Notes: generated from the letters alone by a model not told the origin. A DNA stretch of 64,000 nt from Terrabacter tumescens (GCF_014646815.1 NZ_BMNZ01000002.1:1-64000); one strand, 5' to 3'. Numbered from the stretch's first letter, positions 35,573 through 43,721 are shown. Translations and numbers: made by a program.

Positions 35573-36817
35573 TCACCCGACGAGCTGGTCCCGTCGCCGG
35601 GTGAGGTGGGCACGCTCGCCCGGGTTGCCGGTCAGCTCGATGGCGCGGTCGTATGCCGTCCGCGACTCGCCGCTGCGACCGAGCCGACGCAGCAGCTCGG
35701 CCCGGGCGACGTGGAACGCGTGGTAGCCCTCGAGCGCGTCGCCCAGGCGGTCGACCTCGGCGAGGCCGACGAGAGGTCCGTCGAGCTCGGCCACCGCCAC
35801 GGCGCGGTTGAGCCGGACGACCGGTGACGGGTCGAGTCGCGCCATCGCGTCGTAGAGGGCGACGATCCGCGACCAGTCCGTGTCGCGCGCGGTCGGGGCG
35901 TCGGTGTGCACGAGGTTGATGGCGGCCAGCAGCTGGTAGCGCCCCGGCCTCTCGCCGCCCGCGGCGACCACCCGCAGCCGCTCCTCGACGAGGGCCCGGC
36001 CCTCCGCGAGCAGGTCCCGGTCCCAAGCACCGCGGTCCTGCTCGTCGAGGGTCACCAGCTCGCCGGTGCTCGAGACCCGCGCCGCGCGCCGGGCGTCGGT
36101 GAGGAGCATGAGGGCGAGCAGCCCGGCCACCTCGCCGTCGTCGGGGAGCAGGTCGTGAAGCAGCCGGCCGAGGCGGATCGCCTCGTCGGACAGGTCGACC
36201 CGGACCGCATCGTCCCCCTCCCCGGCGAGGTAGCCCTCGTTGAAGACGAGGTAGACGACGGCGAGCACGCCGGTGACGCGCTGGCGGAGGTCCTCGGCGG
36301 ACGGGACACGGTAGGGGATGTGCGCCGCCGCGATCTTGCCCTTGGCGCGCGTGATGCGCCGCGCCATCGCCGTCTCATGGACGAAGAAGGCGCGCGCGAT
36401 CTCGGCGACGGTGAGCCCGCCGAGCAGGCGCAGCGTCAGGGCGACGCGCGCCTCCATCGAGAGCGCCGGGTGGCAGCAGGTGAAGACGAGCCGGAGCCGG
36501 TCGTCCTGGACCGGGCCGGTCGGCTCGGCTGGGGTGTCGTCGTGGACCATGAGGGCCGCCTGGTACTTGGCGTCGCGCAGGGACTCGCGGCGCAGCCGGT
36601 CGATCGCCCGTCGGGTCGCCGTCGTCGTCAGCCACCCGCCGGGGTTGGGCGGTATGCCGTCCCGTGGCCATCGCTCGACGGCGACGGCGAACGCCTCGGC
36701 CGCGGCCTCCTCGGCGACGTCGAGGTCGCCGAAGCGGCGGGCGAGGCCGGCGACCACCCGCGCCCACTCCTCGTGGTGGACCCGGGTGATCGCCTGCTCG
36801 ACGGCGGGGTCGGTCAC
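35573..36817 (-). CDS. ECF sigma factor with C-terminal extension (ECF42-like)
   Basis: 414-residue sigma factor: region 2 (FGDLDVAEEAAAEAFAVAVERWP), region 4 (LTLRLLGGLTVAEIARAFFVHETAMARRITRAKGKI, near 125-160), then a long C-terminal TPR-like extension (about 200-414). This build next to YCII/DGPF-domain genes is the hallmark of the ECF42 group, in which no membrane anti-sigma factor is used and the extension is needed for activity. Two DGPF genes lie directly upstream on the same strand, the nearer overlapping by GTGA. The target genes are probably the same operon. Confidence 0.88.
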   Translation of the reverse strand: MTDPAVEQAITRVHHEEWARVVAGLARRFGDLDVAEEAAAEAFAVAVERWPRDGIPPNPGGWLTTTATRRAIDRLRRESLRDAKYQAALMVHDDTPAEPTGPVQDDRLRLVFTCCHPALSMEARVALTLRLLGGLTVAEIARAFFVHETAMARRITRAKGKIAAAHIPYRVPSAEDLRQRVTGVLAVVYLVFNEGYLAGEGDDAVRVDLSDEAIRLGRLLHDLLPDDGEVAGLLALMLLTDARRAARVSSTGELVTLDEQDRGAWDRDLLAEGRALVEERLRVVAAGGERPGRYQLLAAINLVHTDAPTARDTDWSRIVALYDAMARLDPSPVVRLNRAVAVAELDGPLVGLAEVDRLGDALEGYHAFHVARAELLRRLGRSGESRTAYDRAIELTGNPGERAHLTRRRDQLVG

Positions 36818-37200
36818 GGCTCCATCAGGGCCTGGACCGACGCGGGCGTCTGGAACGGCCGCACCTCGACCGTGCCGCGGCACGCCTTGGACGCCTCCGC
36901 GGCGAGCGCGAGCGCGACGTCGAGGTCGGGGGCCTCGATGACCCAGAAGCCGCCGAGGTGCTCCTTGGTCTCGAGGTAGGGGCCGTCGGTGAAGGCCGGT
37001 CGCTCGCCCCGGCCGTCGACGGTCGTGGCGGTCGTGGCCGGCTCGAGGCCGTCGGCGAAGACGAGGCGGCCCTCCCGCTCGAGCCGGTCGTTGAAGGCGC
37101 CGGTGTCGGCGAACGCCTCGAGCATCTCCTCGCGCGAGGGGTAGGACCCGAACTCGGTGGGCTCGGCAGGCCCGAAGACGGACAGCAGGTACCTGGCCAT
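36814..37200 (-). CDS. YCII/DGPF-domain protein, second copy
   Basis: 128-residue YCII-fold protein with the signature FTDGPYLETKEHLGGFWVIE (DGPF variant with Tyr). YCII proteins have a ferredoxin-like fold with a conserved His/Asp pair; functions are mostly unknown and they are the usual partners of ECF42 sigma factors. Related to the copy at 37206-37583 (shared FTDGP, ETKEHLGGF core). Ends in GTGA overlap with the sigma-factor start. Confidence 0.85.
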   Translation of the reverse strand: MARYLLSVFGPAEPTEFGSYPSREEMLEAFADTGAFNDRLEREGRLVFADGLEPATTATTVDGRGERPAFTDGPYLETKEHLGGFWVIEAPDLDVALALAAEASKACRGTVEVRPFQTPASVQALMEP

Positions 37201-37205
37201 CGCTC

Positions 37206-37583
37206 TCACGCCTTCTCGGCCGGGTCGTGGGCCATCCCGCGCCCCCGGAAGCGATGGACCTCCTGTGGCCACTCGAGTGCGACGGCGAGACGGCCGGCCC
37301 AGTAGCGGGCCGTCTCGTCGTCGGGCACGTCGATGGCGCAGAAGCCGCCGAGGTGCTCCTTCGTCTCGACGAAGGGACCGTCGGTGAAGACGGGCTTGCC
37401 GTCCTCGGCGACGACACTGAAGATCGCGGTGTCGGCATCGAGCCCGCCGTTGGTGAAGATGAGCACGCCCTGCTCCTGCATCTCACGCACGATCGCCCGG
37501 GCGGCCACCCCCTTGGCGGCGCTCTGGTCCTCCGTGTGCTCCCCGACCCACTCGTCGTTGAAGCTGATGAGGTACTCGGTCAT
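37206..37583 (-). CDS. YCII/DGPF-domain protein, first copy
   Basis: 125-residue YCII-fold protein with the canonical FTDGPFVETKEHLGGFCAID signature. First gene of the three-gene operon; GAGGAG lies before the ATG at 37583. It ends five bases before the second copy. The two copies differ over much of their length, an ancient duplication, and may form a heteromer. DGPF proteins can report or modulate activity of the associated ECF42 factor, though the mechanism is not established. Confidence 0.87.
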   Translation of the reverse strand: MTEYLISFNDEWVGEHTEDQSAAKGVAARAIVREMQEQGVLIFTNGGLDADTAIFSVVAEDGKPVFTDGPFVETKEHLGGFCAIDVPDDETARYWAGRLAVALEWPQEVHRFRGRGMAHDPAEKA

Positions 37584-37630
37584 GTTCGTCTCCTCGTGGT
37601 CGTCGGTGGGGGGCCGTCCCGGCGCCCCGC

Positions 37631-37648
37631 GTGCGGCGATCGCCGCAC
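37631..37648. promoter_or_regulatory. 18-bp perfect palindrome upstream of the YCII/ECF operon
   Basis: GTGCGGCGATCGCCGCAC is a complete dyad in the leader between a weak promoter candidate (TGTCGT at 37678-37683 on the minus strand) and the first YCII gene. It could be an operator or an RNA hairpin in the 5' leader. The other divergent gene (37753) is leaderless from TACGTT, 105 bases away. Confidence 0.5.
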
Positions 37649-37752
37649 ACGAGGTCCACGAACGACCGCGTCCCGATACGACACCTTTCCGGAAAAGTCC
37701 CGGTCGCGGCGGCATCGGCGCCACGCCGCCCACCGCGGGGTACGTTGTCGCC

Positions 37753-38340
37753 ATGAGCGAGCCCCCCGGTCCGGTCGGGTCCAGCGGGCCACCCCCGCCC
37801 GACGAGCAGTTCACGGTGCCGGTGCCCAATGTCCAGCGCGGGCCCGCACCGACGCAGGCCATCCCGGTGTTCGACCCGACGCGTGAGCTGCCCGTCGCCG
37901 TCCCGTCCGCGCAGCCCACGGCGTCCTCACCGGCCGTGCCACCCGTCCCCTCTGGGCCTCCGGTCCCGCCGAACCCGTATGCCGGCCAGCCCGTCTGGCC
38001 GGGAACGCCCGGCACCAACGCCCGCGTCGCAGGCGAGGACGTCGACCCGCTGCTCGGGCAGATCGGCGTCGCGCTCTTCTGGGTCACCGTCGGCTGGTGG
38101 CTCTTCTTCCTCATCCGGGTGCTCGGCTACCTCACCCGCTACGGCCTCACCGACACGATCCTCATCCGCACCATCGACCTCGGGGCCGAGGAGACCGTCG
38201 TCGCAGCGGTGCTCTCGGTGCTCGCAGCGCTGCTGCTGCTCCTCGGTCGTGGGCGCGCCGGACGTTCGGCGCTCGGATGGTCCTCCCTGGCCCTCGCGGT
38301 CGTCACGGTGGGCGTCGCCGTCTGGCGACTGCTGCCGTGA
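37753..38340 (+). CDS. Proline-rich membrane protein of unknown function
   Basis: 195-residue protein: a Pro/Gly/Ser/Ala-rich disordered N-terminus (about 1-95) with PPNPYAGQP-like segments, followed by three hydrophobic helices (FWVTVGWWLFFLIRVLGYL, VVAAVLSVLAALLLLL, LALAVVTVGVAVWRLL). No family recognised. The start at 37753 has TACGTT (37741-37746) six bases upstream, a leaderless arrangement, and no ribosome-binding site. Separated by about 30 bases from the downstream phosphotransferase on the same strand. Confidence 0.72.
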   Translation: MSEPPGPVGSSGPPPPDEQFTVPVPNVQRGPAPTQAIPVFDPTRELPVAVPSAQPTASSPAVPPVPSGPPVPPNPYAGQPVWPGTPGTNARVAGEDVDPLLGQIGVALFWVTVGWWLFFLIRVLGYLTRYGLTDTILIRTIDLGAEETVVAAVLSVLAALLLLLGRGRAGRSALGWSSLALAVVTVGVAVWRLLP

Positions 38341-38370
38341 ACGGAACCGACTGAGACGCAAGGGAACCCG

Positions 38371-39312
38371 GTGCTCAGGGTCACCTCGGCGCAGGAGGTC
38401 GCCGACGCATACGACCTCGGTGGCGCAGCCACCCTGACCGGCCCGGTCGCACGCGGACAGCTCGGTCAGGTGTGGCGGCTCGACACCGTGCAGGGCAGCC
38501 ACGCCGTCAAGGAGTGGTTCGCGACGCCCGACCTCGACGACCTGTCACGCGGCGCCGAGCTCGTCGACGCCGCGCGCGAGGAGGGCGTGCTCACGCCGGC
38601 CGTCCGGCGCACCCCGTCCGGCGACGTGGCCACGACCGTCGACGGCACGGCCGTTCGCGTCTTCGAGTGGGTCGACCTCCAGCCCCGGTCGCGCCGGCTC
38701 GACCCCGTCGCGGTGGGCGAGGCGCTCGCGGCCCTGCACCGTGCCGGCGGCCCGACCGACGAAGGCGTCGACAACTGGTTCGCGACCGGCTTCGGCGAGC
38801 AGCGCTGGCGCGAGGTGCACCAGCGCGTCGTCGACGAGGGCGCCCCGTTCGCAGGTCAGCTCGGCGCGCTCGTCGACGAGCTCGTCGCCGTCGAGTCGGT
38901 CATCGAGCCGCACCAGGCGCCGATCCTCTGCCACCGGGACCTCTGGGCCGACAACGTGCTCGCGACCGACGACGGGCGGGTGTGCGTCATCGACTTCGAG
39001 AACCTCGGCCCGGCCGACCCCAGCCAGGAGCTCGCCATGGTGCTCTTCGAGTTCGGCGACGACGACCCGGCGAGGGCCCGCCTGCTGCACCGGGCCTACC
39101 GCGACGCCGGCGGCCCGGGGCGGGTGACCAGGCGCGGGCACTTCACGATGCTCGTCGCCGAGCAGGCGCACATCGGTCAGCTCGCGTGCTCGCGCTGGGT
39201 CGGAGCGAGCAGCGAGTCGGAGCGCGAGCGCCTGGCCCGGTGGTTCCTCGAGATCCCCGAGGACCCGGTGACGCTGCCGCGCATCGACCGGGTGCTCGCC
39301 GCGGTCACCTGA
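38371..39312 (+). CDS. Phosphotransferase (APH/homoserine-kinase-like)
   Basis: 313-residue kinase-fold protein. The catalytic loop is LCHRDLWADN and the magnesium loop VIDFENLGPAD, with the N-lobe at about 1-100; these are aminoglycoside-phosphotransferase family motifs. Members phosphorylate small molecules or act in drug inactivation; the substrate is unknown. GTG start at 38371 with AAGGGA seven bases upstream. Confidence 0.82.
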   Translation: MLRVTSAQEVADAYDLGGAATLTGPVARGQLGQVWRLDTVQGSHAVKEWFATPDLDDLSRGAELVDAAREEGVLTPAVRRTPSGDVATTVDGTAVRVFEWVDLQPRSRRLDPVAVGEALAALHRAGGPTDEGVDNWFATGFGEQRWREVHQRVVDEGAPFAGQLGALVDELVAVESVIEPHQAPILCHRDLWADNVLATDDGRVCVIDFENLGPADPSQELAMVLFEFGDDDPARARLLHRAYRDAGGPGRVTRRGHFTMLVAEQAHIGQLACSRWVGASSESERERLARWFLEIPEDPVTLPRIDRVLAAVT

Positions 39313-39324
39313 CGACGGCGCGCC

Positions 39325-40557
39325 TCACCAGCCGCCGCGCGCGGCGCCGATGAAGCTCGAGGCCTCGCGCATCAGCGGCAGCACCGTGGCCTGGTAGGCG
39401 TGGTAGACGTCGGGACGTCCCGACCACACGCGGCTCGACGGCTCGTTGTGCTCGTCGAGCTCGTGGACCCACGAGCCGTCACGCTCGTCGACGAGGTGGC
39501 GGACGGCATACGCCCACCAGCGCTCGTAGTCCTCGGCGTAGCCCGCCTCGCCCGTCGCGCGGTGCAGCGTCCACGCGGCGGCGATCGCCTCGGCGACGAC
39601 CCAGTGCATGCGCTCGCGCACGACCGGCCGGTCCTCGAAGTCGGTCGTGTAGACGAAGCCCGGGGCGCCGTCGACGTCCCAGCCGTGCTGCACCCCGGCC
39701 GCGTAGAGGTCGCGAGCGGCGCCGGGGATCCACGCCGGGGCCTCGTTCCCGAGCGCCGTCCGCACGTGCAGCGCGAGTCGCGACCACTCGATGAGGTGGC
39801 CGATCGTCACGCCGTAGGGCTGGAACGGGTGACCCGGGTCGTCGACGTTGTGGTCGGGGAGCGGGCGCCACTGCTCGTCGAAGTGCTCAGGCAGGCGCCA
39901 GTCGTGCGAGCGCGCGAAGCCGTCGACGACGCGGGTCAGCACACGGGTCGCCCGGTCGAGCCAGAGGCGGTCGCCCGTGACGTCCGCGGCCGCCAGGAAG
40001 GACTCGACCGTGTGCATGTTGGCGTTGACGCCACGGTACGGGTCGAGGCGGCTCCACGAGGCGTCCCACTGGTCGACGACGAGCCCCTCGCGGTCGTCCC
40101 AGAAGCGCTCGTCCATGACGCCGAGCGCCTCGTCGAGCAGCGCCCGGCCGTCCGGGTGACTCGACCCGGTCGCGGAGGCCGCGGCGAGGACGACGAACGC
40201 GTGGGCGTACGCCTCCTTGCCGCCGTCTGGCCGGCCCGCGACGGACATCCAGCCACCGTTCCGGTCGTCGTGCAGGGTCGTGCGCAGGGCGCGGACCCCG
40301 TGGTCGACGAGGCCGGCGGCGCGCTCGTCGCCGTGGAGGTGGGCGAGGGCGAAGGTGTGGGTCATCCGGCACGTCACCCACGTCTCGGCGGGACGGCCCG
40401 GCGTGATCCGGCCTGCGTCGTCGAGCCAGCCGAAGCCGCCCGCGGGGTCGAGCGAGTGGGTCGCGACGTCGACGAGCCGGGCCGCGGCGTGCTCGAGGCG
40501 GCTGGCCTCGGTCTCCGGGAGTCGGGGTGCACTCTCGGGATGGGGCGTCTCGGGCAT
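39325..40557 (-). CDS. AGE-family epimerase/isomerase (N-acylglucosamine 2-epimerase-like)
   Basis: 410-residue alpha6/alpha6-barrel protein: repeated helical segments with WDASWSRLDPYRGVNANMHTVESFLAAADVTGD, HLIEWSRLAL and AIAAAWTLHRATGEAGYAEDYERWWAY are typical for the AGE superfamily, which includes sugar 2-epimerases and mannose isomerases such as YihS. The substrate is likely an aldose or ketose. ATG at 40557 with GAGGA upstream. No sugar transporter or kinase is adjacent besides the convergent phosphotransferase. Confidence 0.87.
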   Translation of the reverse strand: MPETPHPESAPRLPETEASRLEHAAARLVDVATHSLDPAGGFGWLDDAGRITPGRPAETWVTCRMTHTFALAHLHGDERAAGLVDHGVRALRTTLHDDRNGGWMSVAGRPDGGKEAYAHAFVVLAAASATGSSHPDGRALLDEALGVMDERFWDDREGLVVDQWDASWSRLDPYRGVNANMHTVESFLAAADVTGDRLWLDRATRVLTRVVDGFARSHDWRLPEHFDEQWRPLPDHNVDDPGHPFQPYGVTIGHLIEWSRLALHVRTALGNEAPAWIPGAARDLYAAGVQHGWDVDGAPGFVYTTDFEDRPVVRERMHWVVAEAIAAAWTLHRATGEAGYAEDYERWWAYAVRHLVDERDGSWVHELDEHNEPSSRVWSGRPDVYHAYQATVLPLMREASSFIGAARGGW

Positions 40558-40680
40558 CGTCGTCCTCGTCAGGTCGGTTCGGGCTGGCAGCCGGCGCGGA
40601 ACCGCGGCCCCAGCCATCCTCCCGCAACGCCGTGCCGCGCGTCCGGACGTTGGCGGCGGTGCGCGACATATCGTGACCGC

Positions 40681-41235
40681 GTGACGAACATCGGACGGGT
40701 CATGCTGGCGCAGGTCAGGTCGATCGGGTCGCGCAACGCCTGCCTGGCGGCGGGCGAGCTGCCCGGCGGACCGTGGGCCGCACGCGGCGGACGCACCTAC
40801 CGCACGGGCGCGAGCGGGAGCACGAGCGAGGCCATCACGCGGGCGCGCGCCATCCGCTCCGTGACGAGCGTGCGCGGCTACCAGGAGGTCGGTCGCGCCG
40901 ACCTCTTCATCCAGGTCATCCCGTTCGCGTCCCCCGAGGACGCGCGCGGGGGGCTGACGGAGCTGCGTGGCCTGCCGCGGACGATGCCGCAGAGCAAGGG
41001 GCTCTCGGACGTCGGCGAGCTGCGCACGGTGGCGCCGCCGACGATCGCCGGCACGACGCACGTCGAGGCGGCCGAGCAGGCGTTCCTGCTCGACGGCGAG
41101 CACTCGCGCACCCTCACCGTGTGGTGCGTGGCGGGGCAGACCGTCGTCGTCGCGGCGCTCGGCGGCCGGTCCGAGGCGATCCGGTGGCCGCAGCTCGCCG
41201 AGATCGTCGAGGCGCAGGTGGCCGCGCTCGGCTGA
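40681..41235 (+). CDS. Hypothetical protein
   Basis: 184-residue soluble protein, no recognised family. Two halves are apparent: an N-terminal basic part and, from about residue 65, alternating strands and helices (FIQVIPFASPEDARGGLTEL, AFLLDGEHSRTLTVWCVAGQTVVVAALGG) resembling a small alpha/beta domain found in some secreted or cell-envelope proteins. The GTG start at 40681 has TATCGT (40669-40674) six bases upstream, consistent with a leaderless message. Divergent from the AGE gene. Confidence 0.68.
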   Translation: MTNIGRVMLAQVRSIGSRNACLAAGELPGGPWAARGGRTYRTGASGSTSEAITRARAIRSVTSVRGYQEVGRADLFIQVIPFASPEDARGGLTELRGLPRTMPQSKGLSDVGELRTVAPPTIAGTTHVEAAEQAFLLDGEHSRTLTVWCVAGQTVVVAALGGRSEAIRWPQLAEIVEAQVAALG

Positions 41236-41283
41236 GCCGGGCTGGGCCCGGCTCGGCTCAGACTTCGCCGCGTGCGACGGGCG

Positions 41284-41457
41284 TCAGCCGCGACCGAGGA
41301 AGCGGCCGAGGAAGCCGGGGCCCGAGGCCTTCTCCGCCGGGGCGTGACCGGGGCAGCGCTGGCCCGAGGGCACGTTGCGCATGACCTGGTCGACGTGCTG
41401 ACCGCAACCGGCCCACGTCGTCTTGCCGCAGGTCCTGCAGGTGGCAGCTCGGCACAT
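41284..41457 (-). CDS. Small zinc-ribbon protein linked to thioredoxin/DUF302
   Basis: 57-residue protein with five Cys in CRAATCRTCGKTTWAGCGQ plus a later CPGH, a plausible zinc-ribbon with one or two metal sites. Small proteins with TCGKTTWAGCGxH are, as I recall, common beside thioredoxin and DUF302 genes in Actinobacteria. ATG at 41457 follows AGGAGA by eight bases, clearly better than an in-frame start twelve codons upstream. It is divergent from thioredoxin and has its own copy of the ATACCC-N4-GGGTAT operator. Confidence 0.82.
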   Translation of the reverse strand: MCRAATCRTCGKTTWAGCGQHVDQVMRNVPSGQRCPGHAPAEKASGPGFLGRFLGRG

Positions 41458-41485
41458 GGTGGTCTCTCCTGAAGTTCGCTCGGCA

Positions 41486-41501
41486 ATACCCATAGGGGTA
41501 T
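41486..41501 (-). promoter_or_regulatory. CsoR/CstR-type operator, copy 1
   Basis: ATACCCATAGGGGTAT, i.e. ATACCC-N4-GGGTAT. It lies 29 bases upstream of the zinc-ribbon start and overlaps its likely promoter. The same half-sites and spacing recur at 41574-41589. G/C-rich runs within an AT-flanked dyad are typical for CsoR and its per/polysulfide-sensing relative CstR. Confidence 0.68.
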
Positions 41502-41573
41502 CGATCTGCGTTCACGATAGCCGACACCGCCGCGGCAGCCAACCGGGAACATCGACGCGAAGTCTGACGTTGG

Positions 41574-41589
41574 ATACCCCGGTGGGTAT
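41574..41589 (+). promoter_or_regulatory. CsoR/CstR-type operator, copy 2
   Basis: ATACCCCGGTGGGTAT, the same ATACCC-N4-GGGTAT dyad as at 41486-41501. It overlaps the -10 (TATATT at 41587-41592) of a promoter with TCTGAC at 41563-41568, 18 bases upstream. Binding there would block thioredoxin-DUF302 transcription. No csoR or cstR gene lies in the window. Confidence 0.7.
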
Positions 41590-41617
41590 ATTGTCGAACC
41601 ACAGAGAAGGAGCCCCC

Positions 41618-41995
41618 ATGGCAACCCAGACCCTCACGGCCGCCGACTTCGGCACCACGATCTCCGAGCACCCGATCGTGCTCGTCGACTTCTGGGCGTC
41701 CTGGTGCGGCCCGTGCCGCATGTTCGCCCCCGTCTACGAAGCGGCGTCGGAGCAGCACCCCGACATCCTCTTCGGCAAGGTCGACACCGAGGCCGAGCAG
41801 CAGCTGGCCGCCGCGGCCCGGATCACCTCGATCCCGACCCTGATGGCCTTCCGGGACGGCATCCTCGTCTTCAGCCAGCCCGGCGCCCTGCCGGCAGCCG
41901 GCCTGGAGCAGGTCATCACCGCCGTCCGCGGCCTCGACATGGACGACGTGCGTCGCCAGGTCGCCGCCCAGCAGTCCGACGACGTCACCGCCTGA
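41618..41995 (+). CDS. Thioredoxin
   Basis: 125-residue thioredoxin with the WASWCGPCRMFAP active site (CGPC) and the cis-Pro in SIPTLMAF. It is 15-20 residues longer than E. coli Trx1 at the C-terminus (DDVRRQVAAQQSDDV). GAAGGAG precedes the ATG at 41618. Because it is behind a CsoR/CstR-type operator and with a DUF302 protein, it likely handles copper- or sulfane-sulfur-induced thiol stress rather than general reduction. Gene next to it starts 23 bases on. Confidence 0.93.
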   Translation: MATQTLTAADFGTTISEHPIVLVDFWASWCGPCRMFAPVYEAASEQHPDILFGKVDTEAEQQLAAAARITSIPTLMAFRDGILVFSQPGALPAAGLEQVITAVRGLDMDDVRRQVAAQQSDDVTA

Positions 41996-42018
41996 CCCGA
42001 CGACACCCAGGAGCCCTC

Positions 42019-42417
42019 ATGTCGCACAGCCTCAGCACGACCCTCGAGCTCGGCTTCGACCGCGCCCTCGAGGCCACGCGCGCCCAGCTCACCGAGGTCG
42101 GCTTCGGCATCCTCACCGAGATCGACCTCGCAGGCACGCTCAAGGCCAAGCTCGGCGCCGACGTCGCCCCTCAGGTGATCCTCGGCGCCTGCCGCCCGCC
42201 GCTCGCGCTCGCCGCGATCGAGGCCGAGCCGTCCATCGGCGTCTTCCTGCCGTGCAACGTCGTCGTCCGCTCGGTCGACGAGACGCATACCGTCGTCGAG
42301 GCCATCGACCCCGACGCCATGGTGCGCCTCACCGACAACGAGACGCTCGCCACCGTCGCGGCCGACGCCCGCGAGCGGCTGACGAAGGCCCTCGCGGCCC
42401 TCGACTCCGCCCAGTAG
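42019..42417 (+). CDS. DUF302-domain protein
   Basis: 132-residue DUF302 protein; the family core is visible in GFDRALEATRAQLTEVGFGILTEIDL and ILGACRPPLALAAIEAEPSIGVFLPCNVVV. Two conserved Cys lie in GACRPP and LPCN. Function is unknown, but DUF302 genes often go with sulfurtransferases and CstR-type regulators. AGGAG precedes the ATG at 42019. Likely the last gene of the thioredoxin operon. Confidence 0.87.
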   Translation: MSHSLSTTLELGFDRALEATRAQLTEVGFGILTEIDLAGTLKAKLGADVAPQVILGACRPPLALAAIEAEPSIGVFLPCNVVVRSVDETHTVVEAIDPDAMVRLTDNETLATVAADARERLTKALAALDSAQ

Positions 42418-42425
42418 GTCGGGCG

Positions 42426-42462
42426 GCTCAGCCGGGCAGCTCAGCCGGGCAGCTCAGCCGGC
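42426..42462. repeat. 13-bp tandem repeat (2.9 copies)
   Basis: GCTCAGCCGGGCA occurs twice in full (42426-42438, 42439-42451) and once truncated (42452-42462). It fills the short gap between two converging genes and includes the stop codon of the CysG-like gene. May reduce to a slippage product; also forms GC-rich fold-backs. Confidence 0.75.
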
Positions 42463-43677
42463 GCGCCAGTCGGGTCCGAGGCGCACGACGTCGCCGACGA
42501 CCACGACGGCCGGCGCCTGGACACACCGCTCGCGGGCCAGCTCGGCGATGGTGGCGACCGTGCCGACGGTCGTGCGCTGGTCGGGCGCGAAGCCGCGCTC
42601 CACGACGGCGACGGGACAGTCCGCCGACCGGCCGTGCTGCACGAGCAGCTCGGTGGTGCGAGCGAGCTGGGTGACCCCCATGAGCAGCACGAGCGTGTGG
42701 TCGCCGCCGGTCGGCAGCACGGGGATGTCCTCGTGGCCGGTGACGACCGTGAAGCCGCGGGCGACGCCGCGGTGGGTCACCGGGATCCCCGCTGCCGCAG
42801 GCACGCTCACGGCGCTCGTCACGCCGGGCACGACCTCGACGCGTATGCCGTGTGCCTCGCACGCGTCGCGCTCCTCGCCGCCGCGGCCGAGCACGTAGGG
42901 GTCACCGCCCTTGAGCCGGACCACGCCGAGGCCCCGCTGTGCCTCCTCGACGAGGAGGTCGTTGATCCGTGACTGGGGCACGGGGTGGTGGCCGGGCGTC
43001 TTGCCGACGTCGATGACCCGCACAGAGGCCGGCAGCCGGTCGACGACGGCGCGCGGGGCGAGCCGGTCGACGACGACGACGTCCGCCGAGGCGAGCAGCT
43101 CGTGGCCGCGGGTGGTCAGCAGCCCGTCGGTCCCGGGACCACCGCCGACGAGCGCGACCCAGCCGCGTCGGCCGTGGGTGCGGGTGCGGCGCAGGTCCAG
43201 GGCGCCCGACACGAGCGCCCGCTCGACCCCGTCGCGGACGGTCACGGCCAGACCGGGGTCGCCCGCGGCATACGCAGCCACGGTGACCCGGCCGTCGGGA
43301 GTGGTCACGTCGGCTCGCGCGGCGACGCTGGCCGTCGTGCCCGCGGAGTCCGTCGCGTCGACGCACCAGACGCGGAGGGACTCCGCGTCGGCGGCGACCT
43401 CGCGGTCGACCGACGGCTCGCCCGTCGCGGTGTGCGCGAACCACGCTCCGTCCAGGTCGGGCGGGCCGGCGTAGTCGCGCTCGACCCAGTCGACCCGGCC
43501 GGCAGCCACCAGGTCGCGCAGGTCCTCGCAGACCCAGGGGGCGACGAGGCGCACGACGGCGCCCTCGTCGAGGAAGGCCCGCACCCGTCGGGCCGACACG
43601 GGGCCGCCTCCGACGGCCACGACGAGCCGACCCGCCACGTCGATAACTACTGGAAGCGCGGACTTGGAGCCGGCCAC
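42454..43677 (-). CDS. cysG: Siroheme synthase (CysG-like: precorrin-2 dehydrogenase plus uroporphyrinogen-III methyltransferase)
   Basis: 407-residue fusion. Residues about 1-150 resemble the NAD-binding precorrin-2 dehydrogenase domain (RLVVAVGGGPVSARRVRAFLDEG), residues about 155-407 the SAM-dependent methyltransferase with VALVGGGPGTDGLLTTRG, VIDVGKTPGHH and VRLKGGDPYVLGRGGEE. Together with ferrochelation it yields siroheme, the cofactor of the sulfite reductase at the head of this operon. The GTG at 43677 is chosen because an earlier in-frame ATG (43734) would encode the hairpin repeat and overlap cysN; that alternative cannot be excluded. Confidence 0.85.
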   Translation of the reverse strand: MAGSKSALPVVIDVAGRLVVAVGGGPVSARRVRAFLDEGAVVRLVAPWVCEDLRDLVAAGRVDWVERDYAGPPDLDGAWFAHTATGEPSVDREVAADAESLRVWCVDATDSAGTTASVAARADVTTPDGRVTVAAYAAGDPGLAVTVRDGVERALVSGALDLRRTRTHGRRGWVALVGGGPGTDGLLTTRGHELLASADVVVVDRLAPRAVVDRLPASVRVIDVGKTPGHHPVPQSRINDLLVEEAQRGLGVVRLKGGDPYVLGRGGEERDACEAHGIRVEVVPGVTSAVSVPAAAGIPVTHRGVARGFTVVTGHEDIPVLPTGGDHTLVLLMGVTQLARTTELLVQHGRSADCPVAVVERGFAPDQRTTVGTVATIAELARERCVQAPAVVVVGDVVRLGPDWRAG

Positions 43678-43718
43678 GCGGGTCTTCGGGGGGAACTTGG
43701 GGGGCGGAGCCCCCCAAG
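43678..43718. repeat. Hairpin repeat between cysN and cysG
   Basis: CTTGGGGGGC (43696-43705), loop GGA, GCCCCCCAAG (43709-43718): a perfect 10-bp stem, four bases from the cysN stop. The flank GCGGGTCTTCGGGGGGAAC matches that of the hairpin at 6859-6897. Location inside an operon suggests RNA processing or partial termination; a dispersed element is equally possible. Confidence 0.65.
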
Positions 43719-43721
43719 GGC

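Noticed and set aside
42426-42462. Integration (att) site from direct repeats
   Set aside because: Repeats are adjacent 13-mers without an intervening element or integrase.
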